This document shows, piece after piece, positions 10,951 through 21,868 of a stretch of 64,000 nucleotides of DNA (within the stretch, counting starts at the first letter, position 1; each line of letters starts with the position of its first letter). Under the pieces are notes generated by a model. It was not told the DNA's origin. It did no database searches and saw nothing but the letters and a program-made list of their open reading frames with translations. A program made the translations under genes and the position numbers. Source of the DNA: Kwoniella bestiolae CBS 10118 (lineage: Eukaryota > Basidiomycota > Tremellomycetes > Tremellales > Cryptococcaceae); assembly GCF_000512585.2 (NCBI RefSeq), contig NC_089243.1:2232001-2296000 (forward strand), read 5' to 3'.

Positions 10951-11632
10951 TCAAACAAGGTCCCAAACTACGTCAAAAAAGCCCAATGTCAGCTCGTATG
11001 TCGACCATACCAAACCCAGCGACGTTGAACACTGTACATACCTTGTTTGATACTTGATTCAGGGGAATCAGGTCCAGTACCACACTCTTTGATCTTTAAC
11101 TTATCTCCTTCACCATCAGTCCAGCTCAGGCAGAGTTGGTTCTCTGCCATGATAGAGATCCGACCGTCGTCGGAGCGGTACCACCTAAGCAAGAAAGGCT
11201 CAACACGTCAATCTGATGCTCATACATCTGAATAACGAAGGACGAAAGGAAGAATATCGAAAGGAAGGTGTGGTTTCTCATCGCTGGCAATAATGCAAAT
11301 GATGATTCATCACACCTTTGTCCGGCGAAACCATCGTAGCCAAGCTGCAGCTCTACCACCGTCCCCTCTTTATCGCCCTCTCCAGCAACCAATACCAGCC
11401 CAGCACCACTCTGATACTCCATCTTCCCCGGCAATTCCTCTCCATCGAAGAAGGACCAAGCCCTCGCTTCGTGGCATGAAGCCAGATGGACCATGACGGT
11501 AGGCGATTTACCAGCGTTGGTCATGACTTGCGAGAGGCATTGCTCGGGGGTCGTACCGCTTAGTCGTAATTTGGCCGTTTGATGGGCTGAACAGAGGGAT
11601 AGTAATGGTAGGAGAGATAGTGAGAACAACAT
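10951..11632 (-). CDS. Secreted QxW beta-trefoil lectin-like protein, copy C
   Basis: A 158-residue member of the tandem family. Exons are 11316-11632, 11042-11184 and 10951-10967. The signal peptide is MLFSLSLLPLLSLCSA, then AKLRLSGTTPEQCLSQ. The first junction makes GQRW followed by YRSDDGRISI. Exon 2 contains NQLCLSW and KECGTGPDSPES, and the 17-nt last exon gives VWDLV. Phases (2, then 1) are identical to copies A and B. It lies farthest upstream in the array. The conserved CGTGPD(S/A) block is a signature of this local family and is not part of the general ricin-B consensus. Confidence 0.74.
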
Positions 11633-12126
11633 GTTTGATTGGGTGTGGTGCGGGGTGTTCGTATGAGTGTCTTGAGTTATGCTTTAGTACATTTCTTGAT
11701 ATAATTTCAATGCTGAACCAAAAAAATTCAGAGTGAGGTACATAATTGAAGCAGTTGCAAACGTGAACGGGTTAGCGATCATTAGATCTCAATCAATCAA
11801 AAAGAACAAAGGATCAGCCGTGCAATTATCTACTAGACCTCCTTGACGAGTTCCGTTCTCTTCGACATTTCACTTCATTTCCACCCTTGAGTAGATCAAT
11901 GAAAAGAGCTCCGAGGGATCCGATGCGTCAAGCGATATCATTGAGGCTCTCACTTCAGACAAGATGCCTTCAACCATGCGATACTGAATCACAGTGGAGG
12001 GTGTACTCCCTGGAATAATTCGTACATACAACATAATTGCGCCGACGTTCTGAGACGGGCGCCTCGAATTAGCGTTCGAGCCTGGCAAACGGCGTTACAA
12101 GCGATGGCATGGTCCAAGCGTTGAAT
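11633..12126. other. Intergenic region copy C to VFA1
   Basis: It holds the copy C promoter (AT-rich around 11690-11720) and the VFA1 3' flank. No gene is seen. Confidence 0.45.
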
Positions 12127-13149
12127 CTAAAAAGCCGTGCGAGGGACTTGAGGTAGACCTGAAGTACGGCAGAGTACATCAGCTGTCGCAAACAGTTGAA
12201 GGTCATGGGGATTTAGGGTAGCCCAGGCAAGACGAGGCGATGCAATCATGCAGTCGCAAATGATCAGGAGAGAAAGCGTAACAACAGGGGAGCTGAGAGA
12301 GCACCAAGGCCGCAGAGCAGCAGGGAAAGGATTGATGGATAGTTTGCTTGTCGTATCTTATTTACTCACCTCTCGACACCTCCTTGGCTTTATTCCCCTG
12401 TTCTTTCCTCCTCAGTTCGTTCTTCCTCATCTCGAATATATGTCTATGCAGCTGAAACTTCCTGTGAGTGGGCGGTTGGGGTGTAGAAGAAGTAGGTATA
12501 GAGGGTGTCGAAGGTGAAGGGCCAGATGAAGGTTTTTCTTTCTTTTCCTCCTTTTCCTGTTCATCCTTGTCCTTGTCCTTGTCCTTATCGTCTTTCTTAT
12601 CCTTATCCTTATCCTTATCCTTATCGTCCTTGGTATTTTTACGAGCTTCGCGCTGATGATAATCCGCTATCACCTTTTTGATATCGTCCGCTGATGGGCC
12701 TGATGTAGATGCTGGGGTAGGAATGGGGGATGCGCTGAGTGATGATGAGATAAGTACATGTCACATCCTGAGGATGTCATTCCGATGGTGATTACTCACA
12801 ACCCGCTGCACGCACACAGATTCGGTCTTGGTCAGCTCGCTGTAAGAGAGTTATGGATGTAGTAGCTGGGAAGAAGAGACAGAACACTCACCTATCCGTT
12901 AGATGCCCCTCACATGTATACAGGTAATCCTCCGTCTTGATAGTAGCCAGGACAGTCGTAGTAGGTCTATTACATATGTAGCATGGTCGAGCAGTACCTG
13001 TTTTCTATTGACACATATGACACATACCAAGATCAGCTACGTATAATTATGATATCGTGATATGACACTGTTGGAGAGATGAACCGTTGACTGACCCTCT
13101 CGTAGTAGATATTCTGGAGGTTACTTGAGCTCGCAGCTGCAGATGCCAT
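12127..13149 (-). CDS. VFA1: VPS4-associated protein 1 (Vfa1)
   Basis: Vfa1 binds the ESCRT-dissociating ATPase Vps4 at endosomes. The N-terminus LQNIYYERV is followed by a zinc-binding pair CYICNRPTTTVL and YTCEGHLTD, the Vfa1 signature. GFASP follows, then a helix ADDIKKVIADYHQRE. A long Lys/Asp-rich low-complexity linker leads to a C-terminal helix (FQLHRHIFEMRKNELRR), the likely Vps4 MIT-binding part. A final 32-nt exon (12127-12158) gives LPQVPRTAF, matching the family's proline-rich tail. The Gly-Phe of GFASP is best explained by a 6-nt exon at 12800-12805. The start at 13149 is the first ATG before the conserved NIYY motif. The 211-nt last intron begins right after the long open frame and would be missed by simple callers. 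Confidence 0.85.
12564..12627. repeat. Hexanucleotide repeat coding for (Lys-Asp)n in VFA1
   Basis: CCTTGT/CCTTAT hexamers repeat with little interruption. On the minus strand they read as alternating Lys and Asp codons inside the VFA1 linker, a likely length-variable tract. Confidence 0.85.
12800..12805 (-). other. Candidate 6-nt microexon in VFA1
   Basis: CGGGTT on the minus strand is flanked by an acceptor (GTGCGTGCAG) and a strong donor (GTGAGTAATC). Including it gives D-S-G-F-A-S-P, as in Vfa1 relatives. Starting the exon at the upstream acceptor shifts the frame, and skipping the exon loses the conserved Phe. Confidence 0.6.
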
Positions 13150-13442
13150 TGTGATTTCTTCGCTATTGGAATGGGGTAGCAATGGGAAGAAGGAATTTGT
13201 GTGTTCAGCTTGAGAGTGTACAGTAGTTGTGGTTCAGATGCGAGATGGTGAGTAGATGGATGAAGACGATATCGAGTTGATGTTGATGAGTTTGGTTTAT
13301 GGTCCACCTCCACCCGACATTGAATTCATATTCATCGTGCATTCATCTAACTACCCTGTTCATATTCACTTCTTTCTATGCATTCATCTTATCATATATG
13401 TATACTATAACAACCATTTACGCATCCTACTCTGCTTCACAC

Positions 13443-14977
13443 CTAGTCATGGGGGAAATACGAAGAATAAGCGTTCAAAGCAGGTTGGCCACCCAAATGG
13501 ATATACAAGACGTTGGACCCTTCCTTGATACTTCCCTCTTCTATCAACTTGATCATCCCCGCGAGGGATTTCCCTTCGTACACTGGATCAGTGATGAATG
13601 CATCTGTGTTGGCTCCGACTAGGTATACGAAAACAGTGTATCAGCTCATACTACTCCACCATGCGAATATGCAGAGAACAGTCCTTGACTAGAGGGGAAG
13701 ACGGTCACTCACGCCTCATAGCTTTGATAGTCTCATCATCAGGTATCCCATAAATACCCGCATGGAACCTCTCATCAAGAATCACATCTTCCTCTTTGAT
13801 CTCCAAGTCTTCATCCAAAAGCTTAGCAGTATTACTGGCGATCCTGTGGACCTGAGCCTTGGTTTGAGCGGGTTTACCAGAAGCGTCTATACCGATGACC
13901 TTTCTCTTTCTACCTTCAGCGACTGCTCCTACGATGGTTCCAGCATGGGATGATCCGGTGACACTGCAGACTACGACGGTGTCGAAGAAGATCCCCAAGG
14001 CTTTCTCCTGTTCGGCAACTTCGACTATCATGTTGACGAATCCTAGTCCACCGAGGGGATGGTCCGAAGCACCAGCTGGGATGTAGCTTTGATGTGAAAG
14101 TGCACAATACAATCAGCATGGGTCACTCACTAGGTCTAGCTTATGAACTGAGATGGATGATACCACAGACGAAACGAAAGAATCAGGCTCAAGCGCTTCA
14201 CTCACTATGGCTTCCCACCCTTATCTTGCACATCCTTGAAAGCAGCCTCCGTCGCAGCTTTATGACCAATATCAAAAGTCTCCTGATTTAACCTGACATC
14301 CCCACCCATCAACCTCGATAAGAGGATGTTCCCAGTCTCAGAGTAGAGGGGTGGATCGATGGGTACCCATTTCTCTTGGACGGTGACGGCTGTGTAGGGG
14401 GGATTGTAACGATTCAGCGATAATACTTTGCATACAGAAATCTCACAAAGGTGATGATGAGCTCCACTCACCCTTCAAGCCCGATGCAACAGCTGTAGCC
14501 GTGACAGCTCTAGTATGGTTGGACTGGACCCCTCCCACAGATACTAGAGTATCACATCCCTTGGACTTGGCATCCGCTACGAGGTATTCAAGCTGGAATA
14601 TCAAGGATTAGCTTAGCGTTCAGCTCTATAGAGTACACTAGACTGCTTTTTCGATTATAATCAGATCAACTCACCTTCCTGACCTTGTTCCCACCATATG
14701 CCAATCCGGAATTACAGTCCTCCCTCTTTGCGTAGATGTTGACTTTCCCACCGAGGTGTTTGGTCAGACCTGGTAAATGCGAGATGGGCGACGGTCCGAA
14801 CTGAACAGTTGTGGACATACAGACCGTTAGTCAGGCAGGCATGATTTATCCAGGCTGAACGAGGCATCCACCTTTCCAGCTAGCACGGGGATAGGGATTG
14901 CGTGAGACAACACTCACGAGGAAGTTCTCTTTAGGGATGGATCGTAGTTTCTCGATGTATTTGGGTTGTTCGGACAT
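13443..14977 (-). CDS. 1-aminocyclopropane-1-carboxylate deaminase-like PLP enzyme
   Basis: A fold-type II PLP enzyme that would open the ACC ring to 2-oxobutyrate and ammonia; D-cysteine desulfhydrase is the close alternative. The protein starts MSEQPKYIEKLRSIPKENFL. The Schiff-base lysine motif GGNKVRKLEYL lies near residue 50, followed by SVGGVQSNHTR. SVTGSSHAGT binds the cofactor phosphate. Near the C-terminus, TDPVYEGKS carries the Tyr-Glu pair typical of ACC deaminases, and LGGQPALNAY closes the protein before TAG at 13443-13445. About six introns interrupt it. Length (about 355 residues) fits the family. Flanking genes are unrelated housekeeping genes, so pathway context is lacking. 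Confidence 0.85.
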
Positions 14978-15898
14978 TGTTCAAGTACTCGTAGTAGCTC
15001 TTTCACAATCCAAGCAGGTTGCAATAAGATGAACCCTTTCAGTTATAATCCTTCAAAGTCAAGTAGATATGAAGAGATACGCTATGTTGACATGCATCTT
15101 GACCCTCCCCTTATCTGTTCGATGCAAGTATATATACTCTTGTGATAGTGACGGGCGAATCAAAGATGACCATTGCAGGAAACAGGAATTGACCGGTTCA
15201 ATGAGGAGGGAATCGGTATCTTATATATGAGGAGCACTTTTAGCCGAGTAGAATTGACAACAGCAGTGTGATAACATGGACAGTCAGAGTACTACTACTC
15301 GAATAGTATTCCGAATTCATGGTTAGCACCCACGAGCACGTAAGAGATATACCAAGGTATTCGGATACATAGTGCAAATGAAGACAAACGTATACAGATA
15401 GAAGAGCGAGAGCAGATAGGGTTGTCGTGATGAACAACGATTCCGATAATGATAGTCCAGAAGAGACGGTTCAAGGATATACCCAGGATGCTTACAGTTC
15501 AGTCTGGTTGGAGGTTGTGGATATTATCCTTCAGGACGATATGTTATAACTCAACCATATTCAGTCGGTTTCAAGTGAACATTGGCATCTCAAAGGTATA
15601 GAATAAATGCATTTTATGATCAATCCGTAATTTTTCCTTTTATCTCCTCCTCCCCTATACATCCCACGAAACCTGCTCCACCCTTTGTCCTCAAGTCAAC
15701 ACGCAATCCACCCTCGTCTTCTAACACACATTCCATGGTCCCACTTGACGTGTACTTCTTTTCCTTAAAATCACACTACCGCTCCTTCTCAACATCCTCA
15801 ATACCACTCGTTTTATGGGGTTGATTCTACACAATCCTCATACTGGCGTTAACGCACCAGACAAAAGATTGAATAGTTGATTTATCGGTCTATTGTTC
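14978..15898. other. Intergenic region ACC deaminase to SEC61
   Basis: About 0.9 kb. A minus-strand hydrophobic open frame near 15240-15437 lacks an ATG and is not called. The rest holds the deaminase promoter and the SEC61 3' flank. Confidence 0.4.
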
Positions 15899-18060
15899 TT
15901 AGAAGACTACACCAAGCGAGAAATGCCAAGTCAGCATATCGCTCGCTAAATTTTGATTCAGCCGAGTAGTACTCACGCAAATCACCCAAACCGGCGGCGT
16001 CTAGACCAGAGTTCTCTTTAACGCCTAATTCGAAGTCTGCGCGAAAATACAAAACATCAGTCCACGTTCATCCGCAGACTACCAAAAGGGAAATCAAACA
16101 AAACCACTCACATCCGTAGATGATGGTAGTAGCCATCAGAATACCGGTACCACTTCCAAGCGCACCCATCATATCAGCCAAGACAGATAACAAACCGAGG
16201 GTGGCTCCACCAAACGCAGCAGCAGTAGGGATGACACGTTTGAGTTCCTTGTAGATCGAAGCTTCTCGGTGTCCTGCAAGAGTCATATTTTGATCCTTGA
16301 GTTGTTTGGCAACGTCCCTTGGACCGGAGCCTGATACTTCGATCCAGGTCTTGGAGAAGATGGCACAGGCGGTGACAATGAAAGCGATGTAGACGACGGT
16401 GTGGAAGGGGTCTTGGATGGCTTTGGTCAGGGAGTGAGGGGCGGACATGTAGTAGGCGATACCGGATACGGCGGAGAGTTGAGAGGGTACTTCTTCCATT
16501 GGCTGTGGGGGAGGGGACAGGTTAGCATTATTGTCACTCGACGGATATTATTCGGGTGATATATGATATTGTGAGGTAAAGTCACACATGTGTGGATATG
16601 TATGACACGTAGCATGAGTTTGAGGAAATAGCTCAATCACTCACCTCCCATACACCCAACAGTCTAACCAAAAAGTTGTTAGGGAATCTCGACGAAAGCA
16701 TCTGACTGATCAAGAAGACGTTTGAAGTCAAAGCAGATTCCAACATGATAGGCATGTTCGAGGTGTAAAAGAGTTTGACGGGGTATGAACCTCTTTGACC
16801 TCTCATTTTGGAAGATTTGATGGGGATCTCAATTCTGAATCCTTGGAGGTAGATGACCAAAGCGAAGACTACCACAGTAGCCAAGAGGTTCATGACGTTG
16901 GGTAATCTCTCTCTGTAGAAGGCTTCCTTCAACGCTCGGGTCTTGTCGTTCCAGGTGAAGAGAAGGTGGAACAATGCGATGATGGCACCTTCAAATTCGG
17001 GTCCTCTACCCGTGTTGACGGTGTTGGGGGAGAACGCCTTCCAGATGATGGATTCACAGATGTTGGTAGCGATGAACAGGGAGATACCGGAACCGAGACC
17101 GTATCCTTTGGTGAGGAGTTCGTCGAGGAGAATGACGATGAGCGAGGCGGAGACGAGTTGGAGGATCAAGAGGAGACAGACACCTGGGCCGAGGGAGGAG
17201 GGCGAACCGTACAGACCGGTGAGGACGTAGACGGTCGCTTGACCGAGGGAGATGATCATGGCGAATACTGTGTGAGACCAGGGAGTTAGCATCGGTTTGA
17301 TGGGAGATGCAAGTGGTGTTGGTTATGTTTGGTAGATAAAGGTGGTATCGTGGCGTGCTGGGAACGCATATACCACAAGGAAAAGAATGACATAAAGTAG
17401 ACATATGGATATCAGACACGAGATAAGTGTCAAAGGGAGGGAATGAGAAAAGTGATAGAAGGATGGAAAACAGCAGAACACTCTCCACTTGTAAGGCAAT
17501 CGAGAGTATGTTCAAATCACATCCACTCGAAATCAACTATACACTCACACTTTTGAGCAGCCCCAAACAACGCTCTATCATCTTTCAAGCTGAAATCGAC
17601 GTCGATCAACTGAGCTCCAGCGAGCAATTGCATGATCATACCGGAAGTGACGATCGGGGTAATACCCAGTTCCATGAGGGTACCTCTGTTGGATGCCAAT
17701 ATGGCTCTGAGCCAGTACAATGGATCTGAGCTGTCTGAAGACATGATACCGTACAATGGTACTTGAGAGCAGACGAGGAAGATGAGTAGGGTGGTAGCTG
17801 TCCATAACACTTTATGGTTGAACACGACCTATAAGCGAATGAAGAATTTCAGCTCAGTACACTACACAGGCAGCCATTATATACGATGATTCGTATAGAC
17901 ACACCTTCTTCTCAGGAGCAGTCACCTCTGGGAGGATGCTCATGAAAGGTCGGACGAGCTCGAGGAAACGGACTATGTAGAATAAGATGAATTAGCTCCA
18001 CCGAATGTGTCTGACGTGTCGCTCAACTACGCTTCAGGTGAATTTCAACTTACAACCCAT
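15899..18060 (-). CDS. SEC61: Sec61 translocon alpha subunit
   Basis: The channel-forming subunit of the ER protein translocon, with ten membrane segments. The first exon is only seven bases (ATGGGTT) and splices to give MGFRFLELVRPFMSILPEV. Landmarks in order are SQVPLYGI, GITPIVTSGMIMQLLAG, the join GAQKLFAMIISLGQA, GSGISLFIATNICE, QGFRIEIPIKSSKMRGQRG (cytosolic loop 6, ribosome contact), SNMPIMLESALTSN, GVWEPMEE and the cytosolic loop 8 segment SGSGPRDVAKQLK. The last two junctions give IYGYFELG and the terminal LLF, as in other Sec61 alpha chains. Two flanking introns were resolved by this conserved ending. It shares a divergent promoter with DUS3. Confidence 0.96.
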
Positions 18061-18431
18061 TTTGACCGAAATGCCTTGTGAGGAGGGGAGCCAAGCCGAA
18101 AGGACAGACGGGAGTGGGGTTAGGGGGGTGTAGTGATATGGATGAATGAGGTATGAGATGGAGAGAAGAGAGATAGAGGATAGAATAGAAGGATATGGAT
18201 TGTTTTGTAGTAGTGGTGTATATACGTGGAAGTAACATAACCAATCATAAAGAATGGCCGCATTTGGTTGGTAGAGTGTATTAGAATTACGTAATGACAC
18301 GTCTTTTGGAGCCCCACATGGTTACCACCCATCTCATACGAAGAACATGAGAATTTTGAAAAAGAGACTGAGAGTATCTTATCGATCTATCTCTGTATAA
18401 TTCAACATCATCATCATCATATACAATCACA
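18061..18431. promoter_or_regulatory. Divergent promoter region SEC61 / DUS3
   Basis: A 371-bp region between two divergent starts, with an ATC trinucleotide run shortly before the DUS3 ATG. No other gene is seen. Confidence 0.5.
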
Positions 18432-21420
18432 ATGTCAACCATAGCAGAACAACCATCTACAGACTCAACAGCGACCGCAAGACCAGAGACCTCTCTCTCT
18501 GCAAGACCACTCCCAGCAGGAACAGCACCCATCAAACCAGAGTGAGTGATCTCCTCCTACTCGCTTTACCACAACTGATCGCCTGCGTCGATAGATACCT
18601 CATCCACCAAACACCCACCGTCGACTCATCATCAACCTCAGCACTCAACAACCTCGATCAAGATGATCTAGCCGAAGGAGCCACCTCCACTCCCGGCGAT
18701 TCAAGAGATAGCAAACGGCGAAAGCCCAACCATAACAAGAAAGAACGTAAAGGACAGAACAAAGCCAGGCATTTCCCCGTGATAAGAGAGACAAACGTAA
18801 AGCTATGTAAAGCATGGGAAACCACTGGATCATGCGAGAGAGGAGATTCATGCAAATTCGCGCATAGCTGGGATGGGTACTTTGAGATTAAACCTAAAGA
18901 CGTTTATCTGAATTTCGACGATACAACCAAAGATGTATCCCCATATGTGGAAGACAAGGAGGATAGAGGTGGTGGAGATGTGATAGGAAGTAGAATCAAC
19001 TTGTCGACCACCTGTCCGGTACTTAAAGATCTTGGGTACTGTCCCTACGGTTGGCGATGTAGATTTTTAGGTGGTCACGTTAGAAAGTCACAGGAAGATC
19101 CAATTCATGAAGGTGCATCCACTTCTGGACCAATAACACGATTAGGTGAATGGGAGTTGTTGAATTTTTCGACAGGGGAGAAAGAGGGCAGTAAATGGAA
19201 GCATAAGGAAACGAACTGGGCAGATTGGGATGTCATAAATAGCTTGAAGAGGAATCAGGTGGGTATCTCCCTGTTTCGGTAAATCTTACTCTGCGATAAT
19301 TTGCCCATCCTGTCAATTGATCTCGCCATATCACTATAACGAGACTCTTGCTGAACGATTTACCATCAATCATAGTACGACTTCCCATTTTCCAAAGCCT
19401 ACCTATCAGTAGTCGAACCCGAAAAACCATTCACCTTATCCAATTCCAAACCCAAATACAACTCCAAGCCACCTAAAAACAAGCGTAAAGTCGCATCAGA
19501 GATGGATGAAGAATCAGCTATGAACGTATCAGAGGAATCAGCCATGCACAATGCAGAGGATGTTTTAAATGAGAATGGAAATGATGGAAACGCGGAAAAA
19601 GAGGAAGAAAAAGGTTATGTGGTTGGTGAGAGCGAGGTTATGGATGTACCGCTTAGACCGGAGGAGAAGAAGAGGCTGAACTGGGAGGGTGGGAGGTATC
19701 TTGCCCCACTGACCACCGTTGGTAATTTGGTGAGTATGATCGATCCTACTCCAATCATAAACTCTCGAATATTCGTGTTGCCTACATATATATCGTGACA
19801 CCTCACATGTCTTCTCACACCGTGTGAATGGGCCCATACTGATCTTCCTTCTCACGTCCACAGCCCTTCCGTCGGCTATGTGTAGGTTACGGCGCAACCA
19901 TCACCATCTCTGAAATGGCATTGGCACAGCCGCTGGTGTCAGGTCACAATGACGAATGGGCGTTGTGCAGAAGGCATGAAAGTGAGAAAATGTTCGGTGT
20001 ACAGCTAGCAGGCGGTTTCGCGAATAGGATGGTACCTGCTGCTGAGTTGATTAAGAATACGCTGCATGGAGGCGTAGACTTTGTGGACATCAATATGGTA
20101 AGTACAGCCATTCGCTGTCCTTTGGAGGATCGCTTCTGCTTGGCTGACTACCATCTAAATGCTGACTGTGCAAATGACGAATAGGGCTGCCCCATCGATC
20201 TCGTGTTCAATCAAGGTGCTGGAAGTGCATGTAAGTAATGGCTGGTTTCTCGGTCGTACTAGGAGTTCCATCTGACAAGTCTGGATGTGATCGTAGTGAT
20301 GGACGCACCTGGTCGATTGGCTAAGATGATGGTGGGTATGAATCGAGCGCTAGGAGATAGTGAGTGACCCAGTACAACAGCTCTTCGCATTTGACTGACT
20401 AATCCGCCAATTCTCGCAGTACCTCTGACCGTCAAATTCGTGAGTCCTATCGAGATCACCGTTGGAATACGATATGGAGTGGCTGACATTGAAAAATCTC
20501 AGCGAACCGGTGTTGCAAATGGTAAACCCAACGCACACAAGCTGATACCGAGATTTGCGACTCAATGGGGAGCAGGTGCTCTTACTGTGAGTTTCTTCAG
20601 CATATATCGCAGCCGTTGACGCAGAATACATGACTGACTGTACTAATTATACCCGCCATCAGCTCCATGGACGATCCCGTCAACAACGATATTCCAAACT
20701 CGCAGATTGGGATTACATCAAGACCTGCGCCGAGACATTGAGAGAATCACTTAAAGATGCCAATCTGGCACCGGTACCTATATTCGGAAATGGTGATTGT
20801 TTCTCTGCTCAGGGGTATTATGAGGAGATGGAGAAGTCTGGTGTGGATGGTGTGATGGTCGCTAGGGGTGCTTTGATCAAGCCTTGGATATTCACCGAGA
20901 TCAAGGAGAGGAGGGAATGGGATATATCGGCGACTGAAAGGTTGGAGGGGATCAGGAAGGTGAGTGGGATTTGACCTTGTTGATCAAAAGTCGATTACAA
21001 AGTATCCTGGAATGGTCGTTGTAACTTTCCCTTATCCACTCGGCATCATTCACATCTATTCTAGTCATACGATCCCTTCTCGCTGACAACGTATTGTCTG
21101 CCTAGTACGCCGAATTCGGTCTCTCTCACTGGGGTTCCGACACCCAAGGAATCAACACCACCCGTCGATTCCTATGCGAAGCACTATCCTTCCAATGTCG
21201 ATATGTCCCCATAGGTATTTTAGAGAGAATACCTGCCAAGTTGAACGAACGACCACCAGCATACAGAGGAAGGAACGAGCTGGAGACGCTTTTGAGTTCA
21301 CCTTTCTCAAACGATTGGGTCAAGATTTCGGAGATGTTCTTGGGTAAAGTGGATGATGGGTTTAACTTTGTGCCGAAACACAAGTCGAACGCTTATGGGA
21401 ATGAGGAGGCTCAGGGGTAA
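18432..21420 (+). CDS. DUS3: tRNA-dihydrouridine(47) synthase Dus3
   Basis: An FMN enzyme that reduces U47 in the tRNA variable loop. The N-terminal third holds a basic stretch and two CCCH zinc fingers: CKAWETTGSCERGDSCKFAH (C-x8-C-x5-C-x3-H) and CPVLKDLGYCPYGWRCRF with its His. The TIM-barrel catalytic part begins APLTTVGNLPFRRLC. It includes EMALAQPL, then VDINMGCPIDLVFNQGAGSA with the catalytic Cys, VKFRTG, LHGRSRQQRYSKLADW and NGDCFS with VMVARGALIKPWIF. The C-terminal helical domain follows (LSHWGSDTQGINTTRRFL). The linker at 19380-19640 is long and acidic. At least nine introns are read. Stop is TAA at 21418-21420. Confidence 0.95.
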
Positions 21421-21868
21421 ATACAAAGATCCAGGTTTATGTTATATATCTCTCACGTCCGTTCACATACTGTATTATTCATGACTTTCCATCTTCCTTG
21501 CATGCAGATCTGTGCTTTACACTTGAATAAACCTCTATCACTTCGCATGGTGACTACTCAAGTGACCATCTGGAATGTGCCAGTACCATGATTCTGGCAG
21601 ATGCATGGCGTGATCCTATTTGTACGATGATGACTTATCACTCCATTCCCATCATCTCACCATCGGTCAAACCCGAATATTGTATCAAACAACACCGAAC
21701 ACCATTCGGATCTCACTTTTTCGTCTTCGATGTTGACATCTTATCGCATCATTCACGTACATTTTGTATAAACCTGTACATCCTTAACGGACTCAGGCTA
21801 TAACAATCAATCTCATTACTTCACATCGTTCCCTCCATCGCTGAGTTCCAAAACACACCACTCCAATC
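21421..21868. other. Intergenic region DUS3 to hydroxyacid dehydrogenase
   Basis: 3' flank and promoter sequence. A short open frame at 21588-21803 has no family features. Confidence 0.45.

Noticed and set aside
15240..15437. Hydrophobic minus-strand frame resembling a small secreted protein
   Set aside because: It has no ATG before an upstream stop, and no convincing exon to supply one.
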